A stretch of 64,000 nucleotides of DNA. Source: Lithospermum erythrorhizon. Taxonomy: Eukaryota > Streptophyta > Magnoliopsida > Boraginales > Boraginaceae. Position numbers and translations under genes: made by a program. The DNA is taken from the NCBI GenBank assembly GCA_019722365.1, contig JADFUC010001960.1:90990-154989 (forward strand), given 5' to 3'. Below the pieces are notes generated by a model. That model was not told where the DNA came from, searched no databases, and worked only from the letters and a program-made list of their open reading frames with translations. Shown in pieces: positions 1 through 13,900 of the stretch. Positions within the stretch are counted from its first letter, which is position 1. Each line of letters opens with the position of its first letter.

Positions 1-3000
1 GTTTTAACTTTTGGGCAAATTTGCGGGGTAAATTGTCAACATTTATTTTAATTTTAATTTTACTAAAATTTTGTTTGGATGTAAATATCATTTGATTTTC
101 AAGCAAAATTTAACCCAAAATTTTAATAAAATTGAAAAATATCTCATAGTTATCTCATTTTGTATCGAACGCTTTCCTTAAATTTGTAATACCCACAAAT
201 TAGCAATTTATATATAGATATTATATCCAAACACCAAAAAATTAATGCTTACGGCTTATTCAACACTTAAAAAATTTCAGCTATAAAAAGCAGGTAGCAG
301 TGCAGGAGGAGTTAATCGCAGGGGATGTGCCAGATTGATTAGGGGATTTAGGCTTTAAACTTAGCAATTAGAGATTGCTTCGTTATAGAGTCGAGGCGCA
401 AGAATACTGGTACTTGTATGGTTGATTTGTAATATGATACTGCATTAGTTTTGTATGTGGATTTGTCTATCACATAGTCAAGAGAATCTAACATAGGCGC
501 CCGTAGCAGCAGTGTTGCAGTGTATTTATGATTGACAACGACTAACATACTCCGTACTAATTAGTTCTTGTTTACTTTAATTCAAAGAAGTCAAAAATGA
601 TGATTTCAATTTTGTGTATTGAATACTTTTCTACAATACATTCTGGAGAGTCGGCCAAAACAAAACGCAAATTGTCCTGATGGGTATTTTTCAATTGTCA
701 ATATCAATAGAGTTTAAATAAAATTGTATAAGTAATTTTGAAATAGTATGAAATTTAATTGGGAATCAAGATTACGATACGGTTGAAACTCATAAATTCT
801 TAATATAGTTATAAAATTGGTTTTATAGGAAGGTGGAGTGAAAAAATTTAGATTCTCAAATGTATTATATTTTATCAATAAGATTAGAAATGAATTTCCA
901 GCCTTATGGATTGATGAACAACCACCTCAAGTAGACTGATCGACTTAAGTATTATCTTTAAATTGTTGATTCGATTCATATCGACTCCTAGTTAGGGCAT
1001 GGAAGGTGAAGGAATTTTATCTATCAGGTCAAATAGTAATGAGTAAGTGTTATCTTTTGATTTTATGTAAAGAGTCATATATATTAATACTACCCATCAT
1101 CCTCATTTTTAAGACAATTTTTTTAAAGGCTGAAGATTTTCATATTGATTATTATTTTTTGAGTATTGTTTATGCTTTGATAGATTGTTAGAGAATTCAA
1201 ATAATCTAAAAATTTGTATAAAAATAATAGTATCAAATTTATAATTTAGGAATGAGGTACTTTATAATGGAAATGAGATGTGTTTATTTTTTTTAAGATT
1301 AATTTTTGAGTTTAATGAAGAAACAAAAATCATTACTTCCTTAGATCCCCTAAATGATTCAGGATTTGAAATGAAGTTGAACTTTGTCATAAATATTTTT
1401 GTTTGTATTGTATAATATTTTATTAAAATTATATTAAGGGAAAAAATTTGAGAAGTATATTTTTTATTGATATAAGTTGTATAGGTATTATATAACTGTA
1501 ACAAAGTATTTAGAATAAATTCAATTCAAAAATAATTATAAAATCGAAATATCCACACTCGTTTAAAGGCTGAATAGTAATTTTAATAAAATTGTAGCGT
1601 AATAAATAATAAATACACCTTAAAGCCTAACGACGATTTAACAGTCCAGCAACAAAAACATGGCGCTGGCCTCAGGCATTCATCAACAAGCGGACCCGGC
1701 CAGCATGTATTTTGACGTGAATACCAGTACTACTAAGCCACGATTTGAAGAATAAACCAAAGGGTTTATGCTTTTGCAATGTTCAGTAGCATATACCAGG
1801 AGGAAATTTAAGACTCAACTTGTTCCGCATTTTGATAAGTAGCAAGTGCTTTTTCAATGTTTGAATTGTGGCTTGAATATGTGCCTCGTCGACCACTTAG
1901 CTGATTCCTCTGACTGGGTTTGATCAGCAGCTATCTTGGATAAGAGACAGATGCCTCCAGTCAAATGCTTTAATAGGGGGTTCCAATTATTTGCAATTTT
2001 TTAAATTCAGTATCAAATATCTATCAAATTTTTTAACAAAAATCCGGCTCTTAGATGCTTTATTGAAACACATTTTTAAGGCAGTTTACTATTTTTTGTA
2101 GGCATAAATCATCAAAAGGCTTAAAGTTATCATTATTTATTAAATTTAGATATTACTATTTAACTTTTATACAAAAATAAATTTCCTATTTTATTAATCA
2201 TATTATTAAAAAATACATAATTATTATTACGAGTATTATTTTTGAGATGTTGAACTCAAATTCATCAAGACAAGTCAATTCTATTAAAAGAAACAAAAAC
2301 AGTAAATTATTATTCAAACTAGCACGTTCCTTGAAATCAACATATCAAAACAAATTCTTTAAATATACGTAATAAACATATCATTAAAAGAGATGATGAA
2401 TTCAGTAATTTATTCTTCAAATCAAGAAAACCAAACTATTCTACAAGTCAGCAAAAAAAATGAATCTTATTCCAAAAAGAAAAATGGTATTTTGGTATAG
2501 GCAAGAATTAAAAGATTAGGAGGTTAATTTTTTTAGCATAAAAATAAAAAATGGCTAATCTTTGAAAGAAAATTAGCATGGTGAATAAATGTAGAAGGGA
2601 GAGAGAAACAAATTCAGTCACAATAAAAAGAATAATAATGAGGATAATTGATTTGAGGAGTGAGCAAATTCACACCAGGCGGTCATTGGTGTAAAAAAAT
2701 TAGGGGAAGGTTTTATGGATGAGGAAGCTCGTTTTGGAGCATTTTGTCAAGTCTAGCTTAAATAGAAGATGAGACAGTGTTTTAAGTAAATTGCTGCAGG
2801 TGCTCTAAGATCATCTTTAATAGAGGACATCTCAAAATCATAAATGCCCTCTATAATAATTTTTTATTGGAAGATTTAATTGAAGATATTTAGAATTTGA
2901 CTGCTATTGAAGGCAGTCTTATGTCAAAATTTGATAAATACGGAGTATATGGTTAGTTGCTGATGACTAGAGTTCGACCACTTATGTCACATATCATTAA

Positions 3001-3919
3001 TGTTTTGGAATAAGTATATCATCTAATCACTTACATTTTAAATGCTTATTTTTTCCATTGTTAATTGTTTAATTTTACTTTAAAAAATGATATTTTATCA
3101 ATGTGATTTTTAAAAAAAAATAATTTCTTCTATTTTTTTATAAAATAACTAACAAGTTCGTTATTTAATTTACGATCAAAATTTGTTTAGTAAACTTAAG
3201 TAATTCACTTTATGATCTAACACTTTCAAATAAGAAGATCTGATTTGATCATATATCGAATAAGAAGATCTGATCGATATGTATTGAGTCGGGTAATAAT
3301 CCGATTATTTGGGGTGTCGATCTAGTTTTTTAATACTTGAGCTCAACTCAGATATCAGTCGAGTTGGTACAAATGATTTTTTGGTCTGGTATGAGCGGGT
3401 AACTCCCAATCTTTTTATACATAAAAATGTATACAAATGTTTATACTAGAGTAATTAGTTGTTTATGTTGGATATGGAATAATATTTTTTTACTTAAATT
3501 CGACTCGATTCTTACTAGGCGAATAAACAAGAACGGATACACAACAACTAACTTGGTCCATTCACAACCCTATATCTATATGTTACCTTTCCTAACAACT
3601 TTGGAGTTGTTCTACCCATTGGGTAGAACAGACAAAAGTGAAGAAGGGTGGGTAGAATGTATGCCAGGAAATATTTTGATGGGCGCTAAAGCCTTTTGCC
3701 CTAAATTGATTACAAAATATCTCTCATAATTACAAAATGATAAGTGGATGAAATAAACATGTAACCTGTATGACAATAATGCATTATAAGGCGGTGAAAA
3801 TTATGATAAAAGAGAATCGATAAGACCATCCACAACAATAGATATTTCGAAACACAAATATTTTCTACCATATCAAATTATTACTTCCCCACATCATCAA
3901 ATATCTTCAATAACTTTTA
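1..3919. other. AT-rich intergenic DNA, no gene recognised
   Basis: I see no supported gene here. Open frames are short and do not resemble known families. The stretch is AT-rich with scattered MITE-like pieces: a TACTCCGTA-type end near 547, a relic at 1374-1500 (listed separately), and an inverted form of the same end near 2938. A small direct repeat (AATAAGAAGATCTGAT) occurs twice near 3228 and 3260. A 100-codon open frame at 3427-3729 has no recognisable domain and I do not call it a gene. Confidence 0.6.
1374..1500. repeat. Relic of the same MITE family as 24797-25061
   Basis: The segment around 1391-1420 contains AATATTTTTGTTTGTATTG followed by TATAATA. The same string is read on the minus strand inside the MITE at 24797-25061, also preceded by an AACTTTG motif. 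That places this fragment in the same Stowaway-like family, but I could not define both ends here, so it is probably a broken copy. Confidence 0.5.
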
Positions 3920-4483
3920 GGACGAATGGCAGGGGACATCACTAACGTTTCAAAAAAATTCCACTTATATCACTCACGTTTCAGACCCACCATATATGAT
4001 CACTCATGTTTAAAAAGGGACCCACGCGACCACTTCTGTCAAAATAACACGTTCATTGTTGAGATCCGTTAGTTTAATGAAGGGTAATTTAGTCCACACA
4101 CATCAAAATGCTTAATTTAACACTTCTTACACGTGCAGTTGGACAACAATAGAAAACACGTCCAGGATTCTCCAAGCTTCGAGAAACCTGCTTCACGCAT
4201 CTCTTCGCACAGTATTTGCAGAAAATATTTTTCCCAACACCCTCCATTGCAGCATGAAAGAAAATAGAGAATGAAGGAAAGAGATTGGAAAGGTTGAAGA
4301 AGCTTAGGAAAAGTGTAATTGAAATAAGATTTGGGTGTTTGTGTATAAATAAAATAAAGAAGATTTGGGGGTCGCATGGGTCCCTTTTTAAACATGAGTG
4401 ATCATATATGATGGGTCTAAAACGTGAGTGATATAAAGTGAAATTTTTTTTGAAACGTTAGTGATGTCCCCTGCCATTCGCCC
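3920..4483. mobile_element. Mutator-type MITE with 9-bp target duplication
   Basis: This 564-bp element has long terminal inverted repeats of roughly 150 bp. The left end reads GGACGAATGGCAGGGGACAT and the right end, reverse-complemented, reads GGGCGAATGGCAGGGGACAT. Both continue through ATCACTCACGTTT, CATATATGATCACTCATG and TTTAAAAAGGGACCCA. It is flanked by the perfect 9-bp direct repeat TAACTTTTA (3911-3919 and 4484-4492). A 9-bp duplication with long TIRs is the hallmark of Mutator-like elements. The inner part has no transposase frame, so it is non-autonomous; the 92-codon open frame inside it is a by-product of the right arm. Confidence 0.88.
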
Positions 4484-7400
4484 TAACTTTTACACTCAAC
4501 ACACCAATAGATAATTCAAAAAATAATTCAATTTTCTGAACCCTCCACATCACTAACATATACTCCATCATCTATATGAAACAAAATGAAACAAACATAA
4601 TCTCTCTTTGTAGAGTATAAAATAAATAAATATGATATAATTTATTATTTTTAATTTTTACTAAATATGTATTAAAATGTACAATTAAAATAATTGAGTA
4701 AAAACGGTGTGCATTAAAAAATAAAAGATAATGATGACATAAAAATTGATGTCCAAATAAAATAAACCTAATCTCTATTTTTAGATATTACAAAATAAAA
4801 AATATTGATGACATAAAAATTTGATTTTTACTAAATTATTAATCTCAAAAAATCAAAGAAAAATCGAGAGAAATGAAAACATAAAATAATTAGCCATGGA
4901 GACGCGTGTCAAGGGGTTAGCTTTGATTCCCAAGTATACATTGTTGCCACCTAGCTACTTTATCACTTCCAGTATACTAAAGTTGTCAGAATTATTGGGA
5001 ATTTTTTAAATATTTCTAAAAAGTTCCAAGTCAAAATATCTATCAATTATCTACTGCTGTGGTTAAATACTCACACTTTTCACCCCCAATTACTTATTGC
5101 TGTGAGTGGTCTAAAGACGAAACAATGAACTTTATTTTGAAGGAATTTAACATATATAAACAAAATGCATAGATATCAGAAAAAATTGAAATTTCCTTTT
5201 TTCATTGCCATCAATGTTACATACGTTTATTACAATTTTTGACATTGGCAAAGTATTGTTTCAAAGTTTACACAGGGGTATTTCTGATAAATGCCTAAGA
5301 ACTGTTATGACTATATTAGTAAAATTGAGAATAAAACAAATATTGGTCTTTTCTTAAAAAGCATGTGTAATGGAAAGAAGAATTTTTATTATTTATGGAA
5401 AGAGTGAAAACTAAAATTCACTCTAGGAAAAAATTTATCAACATCTGAGTTTTATTAAATCGAATAAAGTCATTATTCAAATAAGCCCATGAGTCACTGG
5501 CGTTTATTGTGATTTGGTTGTTATAGAACTAAAGGATATTAGATCACGCCAGACCTTATCGGTTGAGCAATTTGCAGACATACGTCCGATTTATACATTC
5601 AAATTGCCATGTATATATATGTAAGTTCAATATATGTTGATTCTTAGACATTTGACATTTAGAATTTATCGAATCGACATTAAGTTATGATGAACTATAG
5701 AGCGCATTTATAACCTATATATTAAGATGATGATCGGTTAATATTGTCTAATATATTGATATTGTGATCACATGCAAGAATTAGCCTTATGAAGCGATAC
5801 AATGAGCTAATAATAATATGTATTACTTACTTAGGGTCTAAAGTGAAGCTTGTAGAAAAGCATTCGGGGACGAAAATTCGATTTCGGGACTAGTTGATAT
5901 AAGTGGTTTGGGGGTGGGATTGGGTGAGATGGAAGAGTTTTATCTCCTTAAAATTCTTATTCGTTTTGCACATAAATAGAGAGTTACCTCTCATAATAAA
6001 CTGCTCAAGCTTCTCTTGACTCTTTGAAGTGAAAATTCTCCCCCTCGCATGGATTAGATGTTACTCACTTTAGGAAGAAATTAGTTTAACTTCTTTATTG
6101 TTCATTCTCTTTAATCATTACATTAAAATGCTTAAAGGGAGTTGGATAATTTAATGGTGTGGATACTCTTGGAGATGCATTTTGGGAATATGAGCTAAAT
6201 CCATTTTCATTGCCATTAAAATATTGCAAAAGAAAGGTACACACTTGTAGTTCGTTATTTATTATTTTTGTATAATCCATAGTATTACTAGGATTCGTAT
6301 CCGATTAGTTTAGGACATTTAGATACGATGTAGAATTCAACATTGGTGAGATGTGTGGCTTGATTTGAGTTGATATGAGCTTCACTTGATTTGAGCTTGA
6401 CTTGAGATTGACTAGAGTCGGATATGCGCCTATTCTGAGCCCCAGATATGTCGCAGTGGCGATGGGTAAAGAGGCTTGAGTACGGGCTTGGATACGGTCC
6501 GGGCACAGGGCACTAGCGGTATTCCCGTATTGGTTGTATTTGGACTTGATCGTGGGTCTTGGACTTGATATCCGGTCTGCCTTTAGATTTGGTGCACTTG
6601 CGTAGCGTTTGCGGCGTGGGGAACGTCGCGATGGTGGGACTTACGCTTCTACCGTGTGACTTCAAGTAGCTTGAGGCTCTACTTGGGCTTGGTGGGTGGG
6701 ACTTGATTTAAGCTTTTGAATATTTGCCTCTGGCGGCGCTTAGCGGCGTGTTTCGCTGAAGTATCAAGTATAAGGTTGAGCGTTCAGCTTGTTCCTATAT
6801 CTGAAATTTGATATATTGAATGACACCTGAAATCTATCAAATGTTCATCCAAGATGTTGAATAATCGAGAGTATGTAGCTTAATCCACGAATATTCGAGC
6901 GCTCTTGAAATCACGAGTTAGATTGTCATCATATTTTGCTTCAAACTTAGAGAGGGCGTGCGCATTGCAGTAATCACCGCTTAGGCCTACATTTGGGCTG
7001 CGGGGTCTGTTTTTGACCACCTAGTGGTGTGTTTTACTTTTGGTTTAAAAAATTAAGTTAGAGAATTCGGAGATTTTTAAATTTAAATATTACAGTGTTT
7101 TCTAAATGTTTAAGGATATTTACGGATGGAAGTTTTAAAATAAAGGAAATTATTTATTTTGAATACTCGCTTCTGATTGGTCGGTTTGTTTTCAAGTGGA
7201 TCACGATCTTAACCGTTGATTTTGAGGCAAAATTAGGGCCCGATCGGATGATTACTTTGCCTCCAAGTAATCAAATGAGGCGCCTCTTTGATGATGGTAA
7301 GGTTTTCAAGGTCAAATACATTTTTATATTGACCCTGATATTTTCTTGATATATCAATTTTGACATGACTTCGAAATCCCTATTTCGAGGCTTAATTCTC

Positions 7401-7669
7401 GAGGGCCTTATTCGATTGAGGGTTAAATTTGGTTTTAAGGTTTAATCGAGAACCCTAATTAGCCACATGACATTTTTCGAGTGGCTCGATTTTAATTAAT
7501 TTGATTAATTCGTTTTAATTAATTTAATTATTTTATTTAATAAATTTTCGCTGTACACAACATGTATACATTAAAACGAGTATAAAAAGTATATTATACA
7601 TACATATAATAGATTATTATTATACATACAAAGTGTGTAAGTGTAATATACAGTATACGACATATTATA
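4484..7669. other. Intergenic repeat-derived DNA without recognised gene
   Basis: 4.5-6.3 kb is AT-rich and holds nothing I can name. 6.29-6.80 kb has more G and many short repeats of the ACTTGA/CTTGATTTGAG type, which look like a decayed LTR. 7.0-7.56 kb contains another more complex, non-coding block that may also be LTR-derived. I found no conserved coding motif on either strand. Confidence 0.5.
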
Positions 7670-7912
7670 TATTCTCTCTTTTTTTAGTTGCCGTTTTAGA
7701 CATTTGCACATAAATTAAGGAAAATAAAAAGTTGTCCAGAAGTGCATTGGAAATGTAGAATGATAATCAATTGAAATAATATTATTGATTGACTGATAAT
7801 TTAAAGAGAAAAAGTATAATAAAAATATAAAAATAGTACTTATTATGCTAAAATGATTATAAAAAAATAAATTTCTTTGACTTAAATAATAACTAAAAAA
7901 ATTGAGGGAATA
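7670..7912. mobile_element. Stowaway-like MITE (same family as 59913-60170)
   Basis: About 243 bp bounded by TA dinucleotides. The ends are inverted: left TATTCTCTCTTTTTTTAG, right (reverse complement) TATTCCCTCAATTTTTTTAG. The interior from 7698 (AGACATTTGCACATAAATTA) aligns for at least 100 bp with 59938 onward (AGACATTTGCATATAGATTA), including the shared AAGGAAAATAAAAAG and AATGTAGAATGA strings. TA duplication and short TIRs with a CTCCCTC-like start are typical of Tc1/mariner-type Stowaway MITEs. It has no coding capacity. Confidence 0.7.
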
Positions 7913-8314
7913 TTATTCAACATGAACTTTGATTTATGATGTACCTGTCAAATTTGAAATGAAACATTTTTATAATGCTACTGTTACAGAAACTAATAAT
8001 ATTTCCTTATATTACAAAAACTAATAATATTTCCTTACATAATGATCGTGTAATTCATAATTAGTGTTCAAATAAGGTTTCGAAAATTAAGTCCTTGATA
8101 TTAATTAAAGTTAAAATAAGAGTTTTATATTAAAGTTAAAATAAGGTTTCCGGGAATTAAGCCAAAGTTAAAATAAGAGTTTTATATTAATTAACCTAAT
8201 ATTGTGTGGGAAGTTTAAGTTGCTCTATGTTATATTATTAAAATCTGTAAAACAATCATAAAAAAAGTTAGTCAATCCTTATTCACCCCCCCCTCTAAGG
8301 ATAGTATTCCGTGT

Positions 8315-8317
<3 letters not shown>

Positions 8318-8355
<38 letters not shown>
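8318..8355. repeat. (TA)n microsatellite
   Basis: About 19 uninterrupted TA units, followed by TGTATTTATG. Such arrays are length-variable and prone to assembly error. Confidence 0.95.
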
Positions 8356-8359
<4 letters not shown>

Positions 8360-8947
8360 TTATGTGGCCTTGTCGTGATTATGTTTGACTTACGATTTAA
8401 TGAGATGTTTAGGCTGTGTGCTTGGATATTGTTTGGGAGTAGAGTAGATGGTTATTGAGAGGTGATGGTTAGAGTTATGTATGTCTTGAGGTGACTTGAG
8501 TATTAGGATATGACATAGAATTGGGATGATTATGGGTTAGGTGAACAACTGGGCGTTGTTTATCGAGCATGGAGGGGTATAGGCGTTGTTTATCGACTTT
8601 ATAAATGCGTATAAGAAGCGATGTATATCGACTTTATATATATATATTAAATCAAGAATACTTACAATTTGTAGCGTAATGAGCATAAACAATTCTTTCA
8701 CGAAGCCTCCTTTGAATTCTAATATACTAGCTTAACTTAATTTATACCTAGTTAGTCACTTTCGGGAGGGGTTGAATTCCACACTTGAGTTTGTTAGAAG
8801 CTGGATATCAATTGAAGAAGAAGAACAAATCAAAACCTTGGTTATGCCATAGAATCATCGGCTCCTCCCATAGAGGAGGGGCGGCCTTCTATCAAATGGA
8901 GGTTAAGGTATTTTTCCCTTGCATTAGGCTTTCATGTAAAATATATA

Positions 8948-8950
<3 letters not shown>

Positions 8951-8990
<40 letters not shown>
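8951..8990. repeat. (TA)n microsatellite
   Basis: 20 uninterrupted TA units preceded by an interrupted ATATATATAC stretch. The open frame overlapping it ends in Tyr-Ile repeats created by this array and is not a gene. Confidence 0.95.
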
Positions 8991-8991
<1 letters not shown>

Positions 8992-10739
8992 CTCACATAA
9001 AGAGCCTAAACAGCACTAACAGCTTGACACATTAAGCAAAACCCGTTTTATTTAATTAGTGCTTATCGAACCAATTAAAATAAACAACTCATTAATATTT
9101 TATTAGGCTTAACAAGTCAAACAAATAAACAAACTCAACCAACTGGGTTAAATTAATCTTATCAAGTTTAATTAAGCGAGAGTTCAATTAACAAGTTAAT
9201 TAATTGATACAACAAGTCAATTAATTAAAACTCTTCAATTTATTTACATTACTAAAATTGTAATGTAATTATCCCATTAGGAATCGTTGATTACAATCAA
9301 CTTTCCAATTTAACTTAAGTGCGGTTTATTTCATACATGAAATGGCTTCAGCGTCATTTATTATTGTGTGACCTTACAGGCTCGAGACCTTGATAGTCGT
9401 ATAATAATATACCATTAATATTATTATAAACGATTTATCATGAGAGATACAGCGATTTGGCATAGCAGCATTATCGTGAGGCCAGAGCTAGTAATTACAA
9501 TTATTATGGTTGAATAGTAAATGAATTATTCACAATGATTATTTACTGACGGACGTAATAAATAAACTTAAATAAGCTATTGATTTAAAGCCTTAATGAG
9601 AAGCAGCGTTGTTTAGCTTCAATCGAGTCCGCCCACTTATTTAGTAGCTTCTCAGTACATAACCAATATCATCTGCGAAGGTGAAGTCATGTCAATGTCT
9701 CAATGCATGACTGCCATGGCAACTTTACGCGGTAATCAATCTAAAAGTGGGCGGAGATCAAGTCGAGACCCGCGATCAAGTCAGCCTTGACAGCCGAATC
9801 TGATGATAAGCTCACTGATCGAGGATAGTACTCCATGTCAAATCAGATAAGAGTCTCGATCCATCCAAAATAGGAATACATGCTCAAACTCGTAATAATA
9901 AGGGCGGATACCGAATGCGAATAAACTCGAAGTATTTCAAATCAGCGAACTTCGTACGAGTCATTATCGAGTTCAAATCAAACAAAGCAAACCCAGGACA
10001 TCTCGCTGATCGTCGGCAAAGGGACTCGTAATTTAGGCGATCGATCATAACTTTAATTTGATAAAGCGCATGGGAATTGAGGAATTTTTCATATGATAAA
10101 TTTTATTTTATTATTTTTTCATAAATAATAAAAATTGTTCTTTGCATTATATGTAATAGTAGTAGTGTAGACGGTGTAGTACATACTATTATAAATTAAA
10201 TTCATACTTAAGTTTTTTATCTTTTTGGATGGCATACACTTCGTTTTCATGAAAATTAATATGTTAGTTGAATTAGTGTATAAACGTGTTATTATACTCG
10301 ATATAATACCAATTAGTAAGTCCTAAAATGCACATTTGTGGTTGAGACCGCACCAACACCACAAAGTCTACCTAATATATAGTCCTAGTTTTTCCCAAAT
10401 GAGAACTCCTAACAAATTTAATGCTCGGGTCATTTTAGCCGGTGCCGCCAGCATATACATGACCTAAATCAATGTCTGAGAGCAAATAGAGTGAAAACAA
10501 TACGTATGCACTTTCAAGTTACTAGTTTTGGGACAGACCCATGCATGTGCCACACATGGTCTTATTCACATGTTGGTAAAACCTGCCTACATTTTCAAGT
10601 AGATAGTTACATCTTACTAGTAGTTCTCTCTAGGTTAAGTTCTTTCTTAATTAGTTGCATTCATTCATTGGAAATAAATAATGAATTTATTTGAATAAGA
10701 TAGTTATTAATGGATTGATAAACTCTTATGTTCTAGTTC

Positions 10740-11130
10740 AATTGTAGCTTTGATTGTGTGGATTGGTAAGAGTGATGTTATTGGGCCGGGGAAATCTGAA
10801 ACAACCCGATACCCGATCCGAAAAAGCATACCCGGTAAGATTATCGGTTCATTGAGCATAATTTTGTCGATACGAATGGGCCGTACCGATAGCGAAAGTT
10901 TTGTTATATGACAAAAAATTCCGGACCGAAATACCCTAAATCCGGAACAAAATACCCGTAATCCGAACAAAAATATAATTTTTTTTAATACCATGAGACC
11001 CACCCGAGGACGAAAAATCGGAATTGTATCCAGTAAGCTTCTCCGAGTCGGGTCCTGGTAAATTTTTTCGATATCGGCTTGGACAGGACTTAGATAATAG
11101 GTTTTGGTCCTTTTTCGGTCCAATTTTTAC
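10740..11130. other. Possible hAT-type subterminal region
   Basis: A locally GC-richer block with many short CCCGA/CCGGA/TACCCG motifs on both strands (for example ACCCGATACCCGATCCG near 10806 and CCGGAACAAAATACCCG near 10933). Such motif-dense blocks are common at the ends of plant hAT transposons, where they bind transposase. I found no transposase frame or terminal inverted repeat here, so the assignment is tentative. The 138-codon open frame on the minus strand across it has no recognisable domain. Confidence 0.3.
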
Positions 11131-13900
11131 GGAAGTATTTACTTGGTTAGGACGATAACAACTAATTGAAATGATTGATAACGAGGCTGAGGGTATTGTA
11201 AGAAGAGTAGATTAAACAACGGTTGTCTAATATAGACTTTTTTGTAAGGTCTTATAGGTTGGTTGGAGTTCTTTGGATAATATTCAATATGAGAAAAAAT
11301 TTCCTTTTATATGCATCTGCATGTGGAAACCATAATCACATGGATAAATTGAGAGATAAACTCATTATATATGTTGAAAATTCAGCGATATTTCATGTAA
11401 AATTCAATTAAATATAAGAGGGTAACACATGATCATATCATTATCGGTATGATTTGAACTAATTAATATGGGATGAGATATTGATGGGTATTAGATTTTT
11501 TCTTTTTTATAGCGATGATAAGTAGTAATGCTAATATATAATTGAAAAATTATATTAAATATAAAATTAAAAAAGAAATATCTCTAGAGATTAGACTCGA
11601 GCTTAGAACTTCTTATTTGAAAGTCTAAAATGGGTCCTCATTAGGCAGGAAAGTATGTGAAATGGATAGTAAGTGCGTATATGAGAATGAGATACAAAGA
11701 AAAATAGAATTTGATGTAGAATTCATGAATGGTTGATTGTTTTCTTTATTATTTCATATGTTTCTATTCAATTTTATTGATGTTTTGGAAATTTTCAAAA
11801 TAATTCAATCAATACATGCATGTGTTAAATGATGGTTAAACAAACTTTATAAAAATTATCTATATTTATTATTGTAACTTGTAATTTGCCTATGGCTTTA
11901 AAAGAGAATTAAAAACTATACTACCCAATTAAATCATCAATAGAGGGGTGCTCAGTATTGAAATTAAAACATAAGCTCTGCATATAATGGAGGAATTAGG
12001 GTGTATAGGGCCCGGAGGAGCCGTTGTCCCCTAATTTTTCGAAAAATTGAATTTAATTAAGTATTTTTAAAAAAAATTATAATTATTCTTTTAAACATTA
12101 TGTTGTGCATCCCTTATATTTTTATATTTTTACTTATAAATATGATATCAAGTAATTCGCCTCCTTATATAAATTTTTTGATTTTACCACTATTACCACA
12201 AGCTAAACGTGGAATCAGAATAACCAAATCTTTTTCTGCTTTTTGTCATGAAGTAGTTCTTCAATATGTGGAATTATTACACAGCTTACATATTCATATA
12301 ATCAATTCATAAATAATTCAATGAGGATCTAAATTGATTTGATGAGCTGTAAGTCAAAATCAATTAAGATTTGGTAAACTTTAATTACTCATAATGGCTA
12401 CAACCGTTTGTATCGACATTGTACATTCATTTCTTCAAATTGAGGAAGAGCCAACGTTTTAATCTAGCTATACTACTTAAAGTTGTTGATTACTCATCAC
12501 CTTATTCCAACTAATTGACCTTTTTCCTTCATTATTTTGATGTAATGTATGTATGTACCTTTATTAATTTACTACTGGTGGGTTTGGCACAATACAGAAA
12601 TGATTTAAATTCCTAAAATATTTAATAATGTCTAGGTTTTGAGCATAAAAAGTTCATTTACAAAAACTGATAACAAACATATTCAAGATTCAAGAGTCAA
12701 AAACATACAAAAGGGAAGTGTAGGTTGATGTAATTCATAGTTATGAAATGCGAATGTGAAAGCTTGACCCGATAGCTACTAACAGTTGAACATTAGCCTT
12801 GTGCTCCGTATACTCTGGCACCAAACAACAGGGATGCGGAGGAAAGAGAGTAACGTCACTGAGCTTGCAACTATAACTAAAACATATCCGGGGACCTTGA
12901 GTGCACTTTTGCATGGCAAAAATTTCTAAAACTTTGGATCGGTAGTACATATACAATTTCAAATTTGCATCTATTAATACTCGATTTTGTAATTGCCATT
13001 CCTCAAAATTCCCTCTAGTGCCATTTGGCTAGTCAAATTATCAAGATACAAAGTTGTGCGGACAAGAATCTTTATTGACTCACTTTGTATTCCATCATTT
13101 ATATATTATTATAAGGTTTGCATATTTGAATATTCCATGGATAAAAAGGTATTCTCAATGGGCATAATTCATATGATCATATCTTCAAAAACTCACGGAC
13201 TAATTTCACAATTTCGTCAGGTGAAAATGATGGTTATTGGTCGTGGCCTCCTTGATGCGTGAAAATACAAAAAATGAGTAAGAGATTACTGAATCGGCCA
13301 GCGCCCAATGGTTGATGTGTTAGCCATTGATTTTATATAAACATGAGGATACCATGGGCGGTACTTTGGATACCGAAAAGGAAATACATTTTTCAAAAAG
13401 TGAGAAGATTTTTGTATATGAAATACAATTTTAACATTTAAAATAATATCATCCCATGCTTCGGAATAAGAAACAAGCGATGCGAGATCTCGAAGCATTT
13501 TTAACGGGAGTATTATTAAGTAGAGGATATTATATATAAATCAATATTGCATTCAATTTTCACAATGGGATTGATGAGCGAGGAACTTTATATTAAATCG
13601 AGGTGAAGTTATTCGTTTTCTGAGAATAAAGATTAATTATTCAAGTTGACATAATACAAACATAAAATGAAACATGTTAAATTGTGAATTAATGCTTATA
13701 ATATGTATACTTTCCTATAAGATCAAATTGTTCCACTAATAATTGGTGTCTTATATGACCCGACCCAGTCGGCCTTGCGAGTGAAGTCGTTAAATCCGAA
13801 CACAGTCACTTTGAGCCGATGGGCGACTCGGTTTAAAATCACAATTCGTTTCATCCAAAATGTGATCCGCGATTAAGTTTTTCCAAATCAAAAGCAGTTT
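11131..13900. other. Intergenic DNA, no gene recognised
   Basis: AT-rich with no conserved protein motif. A minus-strand open frame at 12741-12962 has mixed composition but matches nothing I know, and I see no convincing neighbouring exons. No RNA gene recognised. Confidence 0.5.

Larger units (their letters stand above)
7913..10739. other. AT-rich intergenic DNA with microsatellites
   Basis: No supported gene. 8041-8200 carries short imperfect duplications around TTAAAATAAGAGTTTTATATTA, and 8540-8640 has duplicated GGCGTTGTTTATCGA. Two TA microsatellites are listed separately. 9.0-10.05 kb is a block of more complex, non-coding DNA with the feel of a decayed LTR or retroelement leader, but I could not find a partner copy in this window. 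Confidence 0.5.

Noticed and set aside
4117..4395. 92-codon minus-strand open frame
   Set aside because: It lies inside the right half of the Mutator-type MITE and has no protein-like features.
8785..8991. 68-codon plus-strand open frame
   Set aside because: Its C-terminus is translated from a TA microsatellite and the rest matches nothing.
10707..11123. 138-codon minus-strand open frame
   Set aside because: It arises from a motif-repetitive CCCGA-rich block that looks like transposon subterminal DNA and has no recognisable domain.
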